Positions 35,711 through 47,200 of a stretch of DNA of 64,000 nucleotides are shown piece after piece; within the stretch, counting starts at the first letter, position 1; each line of letters opens with the position of its first letter. The stretch is from Lineus longissimus (taxonomy: Eukaryota; Nemertea; Pilidiophora; Heteronemertea; Lineidae), in assembly GCF_910592395.1 (NCBI RefSeq), contig NC_088310.1:14393501-14457500 (forward strand), in the 5' to 3' direction. A program made the translations under genes and the position numbers. A model generated the notes under the pieces. It made no database searches and was not told the DNA's origin. It saw only the letters and a list, made by a program, of their open reading frames with translations.

Positions 35711-36957
35711 ATGACAATATCAGCAGTCCCGCCATCACTAACATCAGTGTTTAAACATCTCGGAATAACCAAGTCAGCAAACGGGTGGAATCTCTCATCA
35801 ACTGGAGATGGATTATCATTAACACTAAATTGGAACGAGGATGGAGGGTATAAAATGGATAAAAGGTATAAAATCGCCATCAACGCTTCGCCGGGATCAT
35901 TGCCGTATGCAAGCATACTTGCAGAAAATCAGGAGCCAAAATGTAAGTGACACTGTAACAAACACTCCTTCTGTGACTTTTACTGATCATGTTCCCGACC
36001 TCGCCATTTCCAAGGATAAGTCAGCAGTAATGTCAGCTCCAGAGATTTGGGTCATACACGAACCCCAAACAGAAAGGATATCAATCGGTGTAGAATGTGT
36101 ACCGGAAAGTTCATCAGCAAGCATCGAGTGTAATCCAGAAACTGTATTTTGTGGTGCCCAATGCATCTCGGAGAGTATTTCGATTGGAATCCAGTGCAGT
36201 AAGGACACCATGTCAGCATCTAGTCAATGTGACCAGCTCATTTCATCTGATGCCGTATCACAGACAGAAACTGAAGAGGACATAACTCTCACTGTGTCAT
36301 CAAAGCCAAGTCCAGCTAAGTTGAAGAAGTCTGTCAGGAACGACAAACAAGTGACAGTGACACACAAAGTGTTATCAAAGCGCAAATGTTACAATGGAGA
36401 ACAATTTTATTTCATTGAATGATGTCATCCATATCACAAGGACGACTCATTTTGGGTACATGTTGATGATCTCGACTGTGAAGCCAAGGAATATATTCGA
36501 ACTCATGGCGACAACATTCTAGACCCAGATGCTTTAGCACACACATAGCTTCAACTAAAGTGCGCAATGTGAATCCTGTTCCAAAATTTCCTCCGTATAA
36601 ACCATGTACTAGGAACTTTGATCATACCGAGTTACTGGCTGTTCATCTCCAATCAGTACCAGGCAACAGTATGGGGACAGTCTATTTGCACCCTACAAGC
36701 ACAGTGGCGGACAGTATCAGATTAGTCCTTTAGAGCTTCTTACGCTTGCGTCATGTACCACCATCTTGGATTAGTGTGTATTTCCATCACAAGCGACTGA
36801 AGAAAACATTCTCATTACAACAGGACTTGCAATTCATAAAGTTAACAAACACAGGGAAAGTGCACATGTTGGACAATACACAAGTATGTGATGAACTATA
36901 TCACACGTTCGATTTTCATAAAAAAGGTGAAATCTTCAAATTGAATGTGCCAAATTA
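35711..36957 (+). pseudogene. Gag-like / unknown ORF of the small LTR element, frameshifted
   Basis: The first frame (35711-35950) starts MTISAVPPSLTSVFKHLGIT and has LSLTLNWNEDGGY, which resembles short N-terminal segments of some Gypsy-like Gag proteins. Near 35940 the reading passes to another frame (to 36422). That frame contains five Glu/Gln-Cys pairs spaced exactly 11 residues apart and then a basic stretch. It continues past a TGA at 36420 into YHKDDSFWVHVDDLD. A further open segment (36746-36957) has WISVYFHHKRLKKTFSLQQD. None of these resembles reverse transcriptase or integrase. The later parts could be a captured host sequence. Function unknown. Confidence 0.55.
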
Positions 36958-37374
36958 AGAAGACTATTTTATGGAGTAAATTTTGTTATCACATGACACT
37001 GAATATAAACTGAATTTTAGAACAGTGAAATGATTTGAACTGCGTTTGACAATTATACTGGACTTCTGGCCATATTCTGAAGAGGCAATTATTTCCATCT
37101 GCCTCGAAAAAGATATTATGAATCCTAAAATTGACTTTCATTTTGATGAGTTCATGTGCAAAATATAGCTATTTTGACTGTAGAATACTGTGAAGAATTA
37201 TGTTCACTTATTGAATTTCATGTTACTTCATTTTGCAATTTCATCGTTACTTTTATATGGTTACGTCTTTAGTGATTTCATTTTGTAATTTCATCTATAC
37301 TATCATTTAAACATGTCTTTTGTAGACAGCGTGCAATTCGCAGGAGCGAATTTGATTTTAAAACAACAGGAGTC

Positions 37375-37851
37375 TTTTATGGTGGAAATCTTTGATGATT
37401 TGGCAGATATGTATTTTGTTCATTATTCTATATTTCTAAACACAATCATTCTCCAATTTTACTTTTACCTTCTGATATGACTTAACACAGCTTGGTCAGG
37501 ATTTACATTTATACAAGGGTTTTATGATTAGTATTCATAAGCGTGTTATAGATGTAGGATTAGCCACTCCAAAACATGTTACTGTTTACAATGGTTTTGC
37601 AATGTTTGTATTTCTGTCTCTAGGTAATTTATGTCGTTAGTTACAAGTTTTCTTGGTGAATCTAATGTTATTGTGGAGTAATTCAGGTTTGGACTCCAGA
37701 CTGGGAACACACATATTTGGACTTCCAATCCGTATTTGTAATTGTAACTGTCAATGTATTTGCTTTCTTGAAACATTATTGAATTAGAAGAAGTGAACAA
37801 CCTACAGGACTCCAACTTATTTCTACCCCTAGTCTCTTTTCCCCCATAATA
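37375..37851 (+). repeat. 3' LTR of the small LTR element
   Basis: It pairs with 35191-35671 and is followed by AAAC. The purine-rich aacaacaggag just before it may be the polypurine tract. Confidence 0.85.
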
Positions 37852-37859
37852 AAACCATT

Positions 37860-38061
37860 GTTTTTGCCTACTGTCCGTAATTGGGAGGGAATTGGCCTAA
37901 AATTGGCCATCGCCCTGTCCGCAATTCGGAGTAGAGAAATGTCTGCCGTACAGAGGTTTTTGTTATTGGAAATGACTTAGAAAAAATCGGGACTGGCCGG
38001 ACATGTCTGTAATGCAGAGGTGTCTGCCTGGAATGAGTGTCCGCTAAGGGAGGTTCTACTG
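37860..38061 (+). mobile_element. pogo/Tigger-like element, right part
   Basis: It contains repeated tgtccg..aattgggag words and ends gtgtccgctaagggaggt followed by tctactg. Read inward this is CAGTAGAACCTCCC, the partner of the left end at 17527. The two bases after it are CA, a mutated TA. It abuts the same repeat R position that the left end abuts at 17525. Confidence 0.55.
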
Positions 38062-38063
38062 CA

Positions 38064-38232
38064 GTTGAGGGGTTCTTTTGTCACATCCGCTCTTCAATAC
38101 CTTCAGTGCCTTTGCTCCAACTGTGTTTAGGCAGGCCAGCACAAAACTGCTCTCTCAATACCTTTAGTTTGATACCATTAACGCGACTGCCTTCCTCTAA
38201 CTGTGTTCAAGTTGGTTAGTAAGTCATAAAAG
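38064..38232 (+). repeat. Dispersed repeat R, right part
   Basis: It matches 23130-23300, for example gggttcttttgtcacatccg and gcgactgccttcctctaa. Confidence 0.75.
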
Positions 38233-38234
38233 TA

Positions 38235-39470
38235 ACTAATAAACGAGATACTGCACTATTTACCTTTTCAGATTTAGGCTCGCTGGTGGTCAGGTCGAGA
38301 ATCATATTGGACCGAAATTTGGTGTCCGAGGTTATCTGTCCTAGTGTGTCAGGTGTACCAAGTTTCAAGTTGTTAGCTTTAGCGGTTAAGAAAGGTGACA
38401 GAGTTACACTCAAACGGCCAATTTACGGCAATTGAGCTCTGTGACCTTGAAAAGTAAGTCAAATCAAAAACCCGTATGACGTGTTATGTATCCTTGCTAG
38501 GTGAACCTACTATTGAAATATCATCGAAAACGAGACACTTAAGAGCGATATACACACTTTTTCGCTTTCCACTTTTGGCCAACAGATGGCCAAGTCAAAA
38601 ATCAGATCGGACCAAAATTCAGTGTCAGAGGTCACCTGACCTGGGGATCCTATGTACAAAGTTTCAAGTTCATAGCTCTAGCGGTTAAGAAACATGCCAC
38701 TGATTTTGAAACAGGATACAGACAATGACGATGACGACAACGACAGACGACGACGACAACGACGTTGGGGGTGACTAGAGGAAGGTTCCTTTCGAAAACA
38801 GGCTGGTTCTGATTGTCAATATGGTGTGCTTGAAATCAGTTTCCGTCAGTTGCGAGGAGAACCATTTTTCTGATCAAATTCATTTTTATGCCCCCGCCAA
38901 TTCGTAATGCATTGTGGAGGCATTATCTTTTACCGATGTTCGTTCATCCCGTCCGTGCGTCAGGCCGTCTGTGCATCCATTAGCCGTCTGTAAACTTTTC
39001 GTTTCCGCTCATTTTAACGAGAACGCTTTGAGTAATAACAATGTAACTTTTTATGTGGGTAGAAAAAGATCACGTGTACAGCGGGCATTACAGACCAATA
39101 ACTCTTTCACGGTGTCAACTAAACCCAGTCAGCTATGACACCAGCTGCCAGGGGTTGTCTGAAAAACACTTCACTTTCCTAATACACCAACTCAATGTGC
39201 TCACGGGGCATATGCCACCTAAGGTACTTTTAGTTGCTTCGTCTGTCGTATCCTATCAGTGTATCCTATTTCAAAAACAGTGGCCATTTATCAACCGCTA
39301 GGGTTATGGACTCAAAAACTTTGTATGCATGACCGCCTTGGTCAGATGACCTTTGACACTGAATTGCTGTCTGGTTTGATTCTTGACTTGGCCACATAAA
39401 TAGTGTGATATCTCACTTATTAGTGATTTTTTTTTATGAAATTTTAATGGTCGGTACTCCTAGCAAGGAT
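38235..39470. repeat. Compound repeat with inverted arms, related to repeat f
   Basis: The left part (38235-38760) has phrases such as ttgaccttgaaaagtaagtc-type text, gaccaaaattcagtgtcaga and a gacgacgac run. Inverted versions of the same phrases appear at 39340-39470 (gacactgaattgctgtctgg, gatatctcacttattagtg). One copy of the 135-bp unit found in tandem at 42945-43320 occurs at 38760-38880. A second repeat start (atgcccccgccaattcgtaa, 38890) precedes a cgtccgtgcg stretch. There is no coding gene. Confidence 0.55.
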
Positions 39471-40145
39471 ATATCACATATGGCCAGAGACCTCTATTAG
39501 CCAGCGTGTACATTCTGTGTACATTTTAATGAATATAGGTTTGTGAAAAAAGTACACCAAGGGTGCTTTAATTCCCAACAAATTTTATATGTGTTTTGAA
39601 GAGGCTTTTATCAAAATAACAGTAAAAATTCAAAACATTCCAATACCAATTGCCTGAGAAAAATTGATTTGTGTACAGCATTGTATACATCAAATCGTCA
39701 CTCGCGGACTGATATGGGCCTATTAGAATACATGTTCTAAACTGGCCAGTGAGACAATATTTCCTTCAATTAATTATCAAAAAGTATATCCCGTTATGGC
39801 CTGGCTCTGTAGATTAAGAATCCACCAAAGATTGAAGAATAAATTCACTTTCACCCATCACAGTCATGTATTTACCACAGCTTCACAGTTCAGGTTTTCG
39901 AATCGAAATGCACATTTTCTAGAAATTGATGGTTTTAATCCCGCCCGGACGGCTAGTTTCAATTCATTGAAATCGCGCTACGCCGACGACGTTTTCGTTG
40001 ATGAAGTCACAACATGAACATTTTCGCAGTCGCGGTGGTTTACATTCCTGCGAAAAAAAAAATCTCATTCGTTTATTTACAACTGCCATTGACCATTCAC
40101 ATTCCATCCTGTCCTTACACAATATATACACGATAAGAACTGAAG
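39471..40145. other. No supported gene
   Basis: AT-rich DNA with short frames (39796-40017) that carry no family signal. It may hold the 5' leader of the THAP fragment that follows. Confidence 0.35.
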
Positions 40146-40162
40146 ATTATGGAGAAGAAGAA

Positions 40163-40300
40163 GAAATGGGTTGTCGGTGGCATTGCGCTGCGATGTTTTG
40201 CGGCAACACCAGCAAGACCGAAGGTGTTGGGGTTTTCCGCTGGCCTGACCCTATCAAAGAACCGGGCCGTTACCATGAAGTTCGAGTCAAGAGGTCACCA
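40163..40300 (+). pseudogene. THAP-domain N-terminal fragment
   Basis: The frame begins MGCRWHCAAMFCGNTSKT and continues EGVGVFRWPDPIKEPGRYHE. Cys-X3-Cys-type spacing followed by FRWP is the start of a THAP zinc finger, a DNA-binding domain of P-element-type transposases and of host THAP proteins. The second half (conserved Trp, Cys-X2-His) is missing, and a GTCACC donor-like site at about 40293 could mark an exon end. No further THAP exon or P-element end is visible nearby. It is either an orphan exon or a transposon remnant. Confidence 0.5.
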
Positions 40301-40745
40301 GCCGGTGGTTCATCTTCTCCTCCTGATGCTACGCCGGAACACAACTTCGAGAACCAACTCCAAATTCGTCTGCCGTTGGGGGGGTCTTCCCCCACATTCT
40401 CGAAGTAATGAAGTAAGGGAAGGGACGGCCCCTCCCCCCAAGTCCACAGTCCCAGTCATTTCATCATAAACTTCCAACCAGGAAATTCCATCGCTGACGT
40501 CATAATAATGGTGTTCCTAAAACTATTTTTAGACCTCATTTAATATTCATTAGATTTTCCTGAGCATACGCGAACTACTGCGGATATATCTTCTTCCTAG
40601 AGCGAATAGGAAAATATTCATCGGTCTGACTGTTCATGTTGTGACGTCATGAGGTCACGTGACTTAGTGCGGGTTTTTCAAAACGTCTTCGGCGGTTGGC
40701 CAGTCTGACGCGATTAAAACAGCGATTTTATAATAGATTTAATCA

Positions 40746-42436
40746 ACAAGAGGCCCAAGGGCCTAGCGCTCAGCTGAGTTAGTATCATTAATATCTTCCC
40801 GGTGTTTAGTTCATTATGCATGAAAATGGCATGCTCCATGGTATTTGATATCCTTTTGCGTTCACTACGGTACCAATGTTTTTGGTTGACATAATTATGC
40901 CACTGTTCATTCCTCAATCCTGACCATAATTCGGGTGAAATCATCGTATGAAAATATTTACCGAAACATGAAGTTTATGCCATGAATGAGGATACTCATT
41001 GTCATAGCCTCGTTTACAAGTACGAAGTATTTTCCCGTGAATATTCAAAACTGCTTGGCTCCTTGCCAGTTAAATAACATGTGACTATACACAAAATAGA
41101 AAACTTTGATGGAAATTGTAAATCATTTTTTTATCTATCAGGGAAAACAAGCTGATGATGATCGAATAAATCATTCATGAGAAATCGTTTTGTTGCTGAA
41201 GCTTGCATGACGAAGTTAATGCTAAACCTTTTCTTGTGCTCTACTGCGCCACCGTAGTTTTCTATTTAGACCAGCGATGACGTCACTTCTGGTGATTCCC
41301 TACGTTGTCCAATGAGCGCTTTTTAAAATGTGCCATTTGGTATTGTACAGTATGCAATGTATTTTTTCAGCGCTGCCAGTTGCCGAAGAGAATGCCGTAG
41401 CTCCCTCAATTTCCAATCAATTTTTATGGGAGCGACATTATTGTATTGCTTAGAATGTCTACTTTTTACTCATGAAAGAATCGTAGAACTAAAACATAAT
41501 AGGCGAACAGAATCATGCCGATTCACTGCACATACTGTGGGAATTCTCCACTTCAAAATACATCGGCGATGTCATCGCGAACAGAGCATGCACTTCCGAT
41601 ATCGTTTTCACAGAAATGTCCCCAAATATTCAAGAACTAATTTCTGAATTTAGTCCCTAAAGACCTTATGACTACCACTGAAACGAACTAGTGATAATAT
41701 CGCCTACCAGACTACTTTTTAAGCAGAAAATTGGGTACTTGAGTGTCATTGAGCTCCAAGATTATTGCACATAGCGTAAACAACATGGCGCCATTTTGTC
41801 TCCGCTTCGGTATTTCGTACGCCGCTTATAATGCACCTTCTCAATTAAAACCAACATAATAAGGCCTTATATCGTTGATTGAATAGGAACACCACACAAA
41901 ACACAATAAAGTGGGGGTACAATCGATTACGAAGCTGAAGTGAACAGTGATTTATTCCTGGAGCTACTGCTTTTGTTGTGTAGCTGCCATGTTTTGAGAA
42001 CTGGCAAATAGGAGACTTCATTGATGGCTGACGTCATCGGGCGGGAATTTGAATCGGCAGAAATAATTAAAAGGCAGGTAGCGCCCTCTCCTGTTAAAAT
42101 TTTGAACTTTTTCTCAATAAAATAGATTTTCAAGAATTTTATCTTAATATTAGAGCATATTTCGACTAATTCTGCTGCTCCTAGGCCGATATAGGCCAGT
42201 TTCCTTCATGCACTCTCGCTCGCAGGAAGTAGGTCGAATGGTGACAAATTTTGTTTTGAAAGTAGAATTTGACCAGAAGTATCCAGAAATGCAAAATTGA
42301 AGTCTCTAGGTCTTACGGTTACAAAATGTGCACCATGGGTTTAACGGACGGATGGATGGATGGATGGATGGACAGACGGACGCCACTGAACAACTTATTT
42401 GACAAGCTCGGCTGACTTAGTCAGCTGAGCTAAAAA
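40746..42436 (+). mobile_element. Hairpin-ended non-autonomous element, copy a
   Basis: It starts ACAAGAGGCCCAAGGGCCT (6-bp palindromic stem) and then GCGCTCAGCTGAG. It ends with the hairpin AGCTCGGCTGAC-TTA-GTCAGCTGAGCT (42405-42431) and AAAAA. A ggatggatggatgg run and a gacagacggacgcc run precede the end. A near-CTCF word (gcgccctctcctg) is at 42081 and an antisense ATG at 41990. No coding gene is supported; frames at 41330-41647 show no family. Confidence 0.78.
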
Positions 42437-42817
42437 TGGAAAATTTGAGCTTCACATTTGTGATCACTAATTAAAAACGGACGTATTTCCGCAAAGTTAT
42501 AAATCACATCATAGTATCACTTTGACCAATAAAGCTATGAACTTGAAATTTGGTATACGTGACTCCCTACATCATATAACCTCTGACACTGAATTTCAAA
42601 AAATTGATTTGACTTTCCCTCAATTGCACCAAGTTATCGTTTAAGAGTTGATACTTTAATTCCGCAGTCATGACACGTCTTTGATTTAGACAATCATTTG
42701 CTTTTTTTGATACACAGGCGAATGTGAAAATGCCTTTTAAGAATATTTCAAGTGAAGAAACATTAAGCATAAGATCTACACCTATCATATCACGTTTAGG
42801 CCTATATTTGTCAGAAA

Positions 42818-42888
42818 GGGCACTGTGGCCTAGTTGAAACGGCATCGTCTCAACTCCCTGCGTCCCTGGTTTGAATCCCAGAATGGCC
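42818..42888 (+). repeat. tRNA-derived SINE head
   Basis: It contains a box A-like TGGCCTAGTTGAAACGG and a box B-like GGTTTGAATCC about 35 bases later, with a tRNA-like stem region in ccctggtttgaatcccag. It directly abuts the left end of repeat f at 42889. The body of the SINE is not visible to the right, so it is truncated. Confidence 0.6.
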
Positions 42889-42944
42889 TTTTTGGCTCAC
42901 CGCAGGGGAGTCTATACAACACTGCTGTGTCCGTCGTCGTCGTC

Positions 42945-43320
42945 CGTACATACCAAAAATAAATTTGATCGGCCGAACGGTTCTCCTCAAACTGACGGAA
43001 ACTGATTTCAAGAATGCCGCCCTTGTGCCCATATTGACAATCGGAACAAGCCCGTTTTTGAAAGGAACCTTCTTCCAGTCACCCCCAATGCAAATACCAA
43101 AAATAAATTTGATCAGACGAACGGTTCTCCTCAAAAATTGACGGAAACCGATTTCAAAGCACGCCGCCTTGGTGGCCATATTGACAATCGGGACGGGCCT
43201 GTTTTTGAAAGGAACCTTCCTCTAGTCACCCCCAACATACACACCAAAAAAGAATTTGATCTGACGAACGGTTCTCCTCGAAATTGACGGAAACTGATTT
43301 CAAGCGCGCCACCCTGGTCA
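42945..43320 (-). repeat. Tandem repeat, about 135 bp x 3
   Basis: On the minus strand three units each read gaaatc-gtttccgtcaattt, then gaggagaaccgttcg, then gatcaaat, then ttgggggtgact and gaaggttcctttcaaaaac. A single unit lies at 38760-38880. It is internal to repeat f. Confidence 0.78.
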
Positions 43321-44269
43321 TGTCACCACTGTGACCTTGAAAAGTAGGTCAAATCAAAAACATGTATGATATGTGATATATCCTTGCTAGGAGTACCTTC
43401 CATAAATCACAAATCACTAATAAGTGAGATATCACACTATCTATGATTTCAGTTATGGCAACCTGGGCCCAACGAATCGAAACTCCGATAGCGTTATCAA
43501 TGCCTATTGGAGGTATAGGCCAAATGCCAATAGGCACTTTCCCCGAATTGAAACTCTGGTAGCCATGGGCGTTGTTAGAAAGACCGAATAGAAACTTTGT
43601 TAGGCTACCAATGACGTCACAGATAGGGGCCGGTAAGCCGTTTCTCTATAGACGTTCGAGACCTCCTTTAGCGCACTGTTAGTAGTATGTAGATCACTTC
43701 TAAGCAGCATGTGGTGTGTTGAAGGTGATGTGGCGATAGATGTCGTTGAGGGACATGACCATGGGTATAAAATGCGGACACGAGGATTATACGGACAGAT
43801 AATTTTTCAGCCGATACCGATTTCCTAAAGAAGTATTTGGAAAACTTGTTGACCTTCTGGACGCAAGTTTACATAGATACACTCGCACAGGTCAAGTATA
43901 CTAGTGTAAACCCTACCCCTGCATCGCCAATGACCTATTTCGGCCTTTTTTAGCAGTGCATAGTTGTTTCCTCACGTCCAACCTTCCCCGACTCATCTCA
44001 CTTTCCCCCTAATTGTGAAAATTTTAAAACTGAATGTAATAATGTCAAATCATATTTTTCAGGACACAAGCGTTGGAGTCATCTCATCAACTGTGTACAG
44101 CGGTTCGGTATTTTTCTCAAGGTAGATTTTTCGTAGTAATGGGAGACTTACATGGCATCACGGACCGGAGTGCAAGCAAATGCATCCATACAGTAGCAAG
44201 CGCTTTGGTCCATAACATGGAACAATTTACGAACGCAGCCGTGGGTTTCCATGCATGGGGTTTGTAACA

Positions 44270-47200
44270 TTTTCGTCAAATGTCGGGTTTCAAAATTATG
44301 TGTTTTTTTATTGGCCTTTCCTTTAACCTTGTCCACGTAACCTATGCGGGCCTTCCCTTCCATCTTGGATTACCCCTTTTTCAACTGTCATCATAAATGT
44401 AGGCTTCACCACTATTTTTACTCCAGATATCATAGTTTCCCCACCAGAATTCTGCCCATTTGAGTACTAACAGGTTTAAGATTGTGTCAAGCATCTCCCT
44501 CTGTCAGAATGTGCTGTGGATCTTATTCTATCACAGATCTGCCTCCAGATTTGTTTGGACTTTGACGTTTTGCCACTCTCCCTTTAATGCTATTGCTATG
44601 TAGCAATGCTAGGACTGTGTTTCAATGTGTTATGTACAGTGTACATTTGTACGCGGCCTCCTTATGCTTATGAATCATGAATGTTTTCTGAGGTAAATCG
44701 AGGTTCTCTGGTCGAAATCTGACAATATCTTACATTCTATCAAAATATTTTCTGTCTGATCAATGTCTCCAGACATTATTCCTTCACTTTCTATCTCCCT
44801 GTGGAGAAATCATTATACTTCGGGCACTTTTAATCAATGTTTTCACCGGCTCACCCCCTCTTAGCCTGGGTGTCGCCATCTTGCCAAAATGGGTTTTGGT
44901 GGGTTTACGCACAAATTCAGATTTCTACCTGTTATATCTCGAATATCCCTCATTAAAATCCGCTAAAAGTTTGTACTACGATAGTCGTAGCACTTATCTG
45001 CATCCTGGACCAGAGTTTAGCCGTGTAGTCCAAGTACTTTTGTCAAAATCGGCAATGTTGTCGCCCGCACCATCCTACTTGTCGTCTGTCACTCAGCCAT
45101 GAGGCTGCTCTCACTTCCTTTCTCCGCTTTGCGGTGAAGCGTTTGATTTGAAATCGCCTCGTGCGAATTTATTAATACTTCAGAATTTGGTAACCGGGTA
45201 TTTGACGAATTTCACCATGTTGTTTAATATTATTTCGGTCGTAGGAAAGTTGGTGTATTTTGGCGATCTTTTAGGGATACCCTCTCGTCTGTTGCCACGG
45301 CAAGGTCTGAAACATGGCGCCCATGTGGGACCTTTTGTTGGACAAAGCCACGCGTAACTTTATTTATCTTAAAAACTGCTTGTGGAATTTTCATCAAAAC
45401 CCGTTTATTCATTCTTGGGTACCATGTCTTTCTTGCAGTATATTTAATTCCATGAGAGTTTAGCCGGTCCCCGAGTTATGTAGTATCTGTTCCGACTTTG
45501 TGGTAGTTTTCGTCGTCATTTGGTAACAGTCAACGCATGGCGTCACGTCGTAGAGTATTCCTACTGGTGTGCGAAAGTGTCGTTAAAGTTTCTTCTGTCG
45601 AATCGATTTCGATAAATTTGTATGAGTATTGTGTTTGAGCTATGAGCATGGCTTCTTTAAGTTTCAGCAATTTTGTACGAGCCGTTTTTGTAATATTAGT
45701 AAGTTTGTTCAGAGCAACATTGGAGAAGTGTCATTGTTGTGTTGTTTTACGCCTTGACGCCGCTATCGACGTCATCTTCGACTGGTGTACGGTGATGTCT
45801 GTAAATATTTTTCTAACGAGGCGATTTTGCCTAGTTTCTAATAATATGCTGTCCTGTATCATAAAATTATATTGTCTAAGTTTCAGTAAAATCGTGCGAT
45901 ATATCGGCAAGTTTGTACGGCGTAAAGTGGGAGAAAGCGTCATTGTTGTATCGCTTTGCGCTTTAACGCGTAGCGGAAGTTGTATCCGACTAGAGTACGG
46001 AAATTTGTGTAAATATTTATCTAGGTTGTTTTGTATCATAAGAACATATTGTAAATATTTCAGTAAAATCCTACCAACCGTTTTTATGATCTTTGCGGGT
46101 TGATCTGAGGGAAAATCGTATGACGCCGATTTGGCTACTGAGAAATGGCTTAGGAGCCGTCTCTAAAAAACCTTGGGGAACGAACTTCAAACTTGTGTAA
46201 CTAGAAAACCGCTTGTTAGATTTTTCTCTTTTACGGCTAGTGTGTTCCTTACCGGTAAAAGAAACTTTTGTACGAGACAATTTTTGATATTTGTTTTAGA
46301 ACTGTAGTTATCGAGTGAGTTTCATCAGAATTTCTTCCAAAAATTCCCGTTTCTGCCAACTCGCGACGCTGATTGGCTGGGGACCGCGTCATTTATCTAT
46401 AAAAGACATGCTTTTTCTAGTATAATCAGTCTTGATCCTGTGGTCATATTGGCAACATCGACTCAATCCCAGGTATGCACCGAACCTGTCGCGCCTCCCC
46501 GCCCGGGGTCCGGCGGCGACGGTAGCCTTTCCATCCCGGCTGCCCGGCATATTACATCTCCACCATAGTTTCCAATAATAACGAACTTTGATCAGACTCA
46601 CTCCATCTTTATCATGACCACTACTTTAATATGCTTGTATGCCCGTTCATTCTATCGAACATTTAGTGTGTAACCAGCACGTGTTAGGCCAGTGGGGCCT
46701 TTCGTTATCCATGTATAAACTTATCATATCATAGACTTTGAACATCGCAGTTGTAAATATGGCATCACATGTAAAATTTGTGATCTTATCTTTCTGAGTT
46801 TAAATAATATCTTGTTAGTTTTTACCGTGACTTTGTGGCCATTATTTAAGACGAATCCCACATTGTAGCAACGCCCTTTCCATAAGCTGTGCGGATCATT
46901 CTGAGGTTTGTTTCTGATTCACATTTCAAAGAGCTCTTCTATTTTAAATGTTTAAGCGGAGTCCGAACATTCCATAGAAGGCCAGCTTCCACGGCGTCTC
47001 CATAGCCGACCCAAAGACCCAGCGACCATGGCGCCCATCAGCCAGTTTCCATAGCAACCAGGGGTCCACGCCGTACCAGGCTACTGGCGTTCTCATTTAT
47101 TTTAGAGTTCTTTGTCTTTCTCTCATAAAAATCCTACCTGAAACTGTTACAATCTTAAAACGCCTCAAAAACATGTCTTCGGTCACAGCAGGGCCATAAA

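Larger units (their letters stand above)
35191..37851 (+). mobile_element. Small LTR retrotransposon with an unusual ORF
   Basis: LTRs of about 480 bp (35191-35671 and 37375-37851) begin TTTTATGGTGG and end CCCCCATAATA. The 4-bp target duplication is AAAC (35187-35190 and 37852-37855). The interior is only 1.7 kb. A primer-binding-like TGGTGGAGAACCCAAAGG starts at 35674, but I cannot name the tRNA. The interior has an ORF region (35711-36957) without RT, protease or integrase motifs, so the element is non-autonomous. The match between LTRs is interrupted near their right halves by several indels. Confidence 0.88.

Noticed and set aside
43349-43537. Minus-strand frame of 62 codons at the left edge of Harbinger element 2
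   Set aside because: It spans the repeat border and inverted subterminal words; no coding signal.
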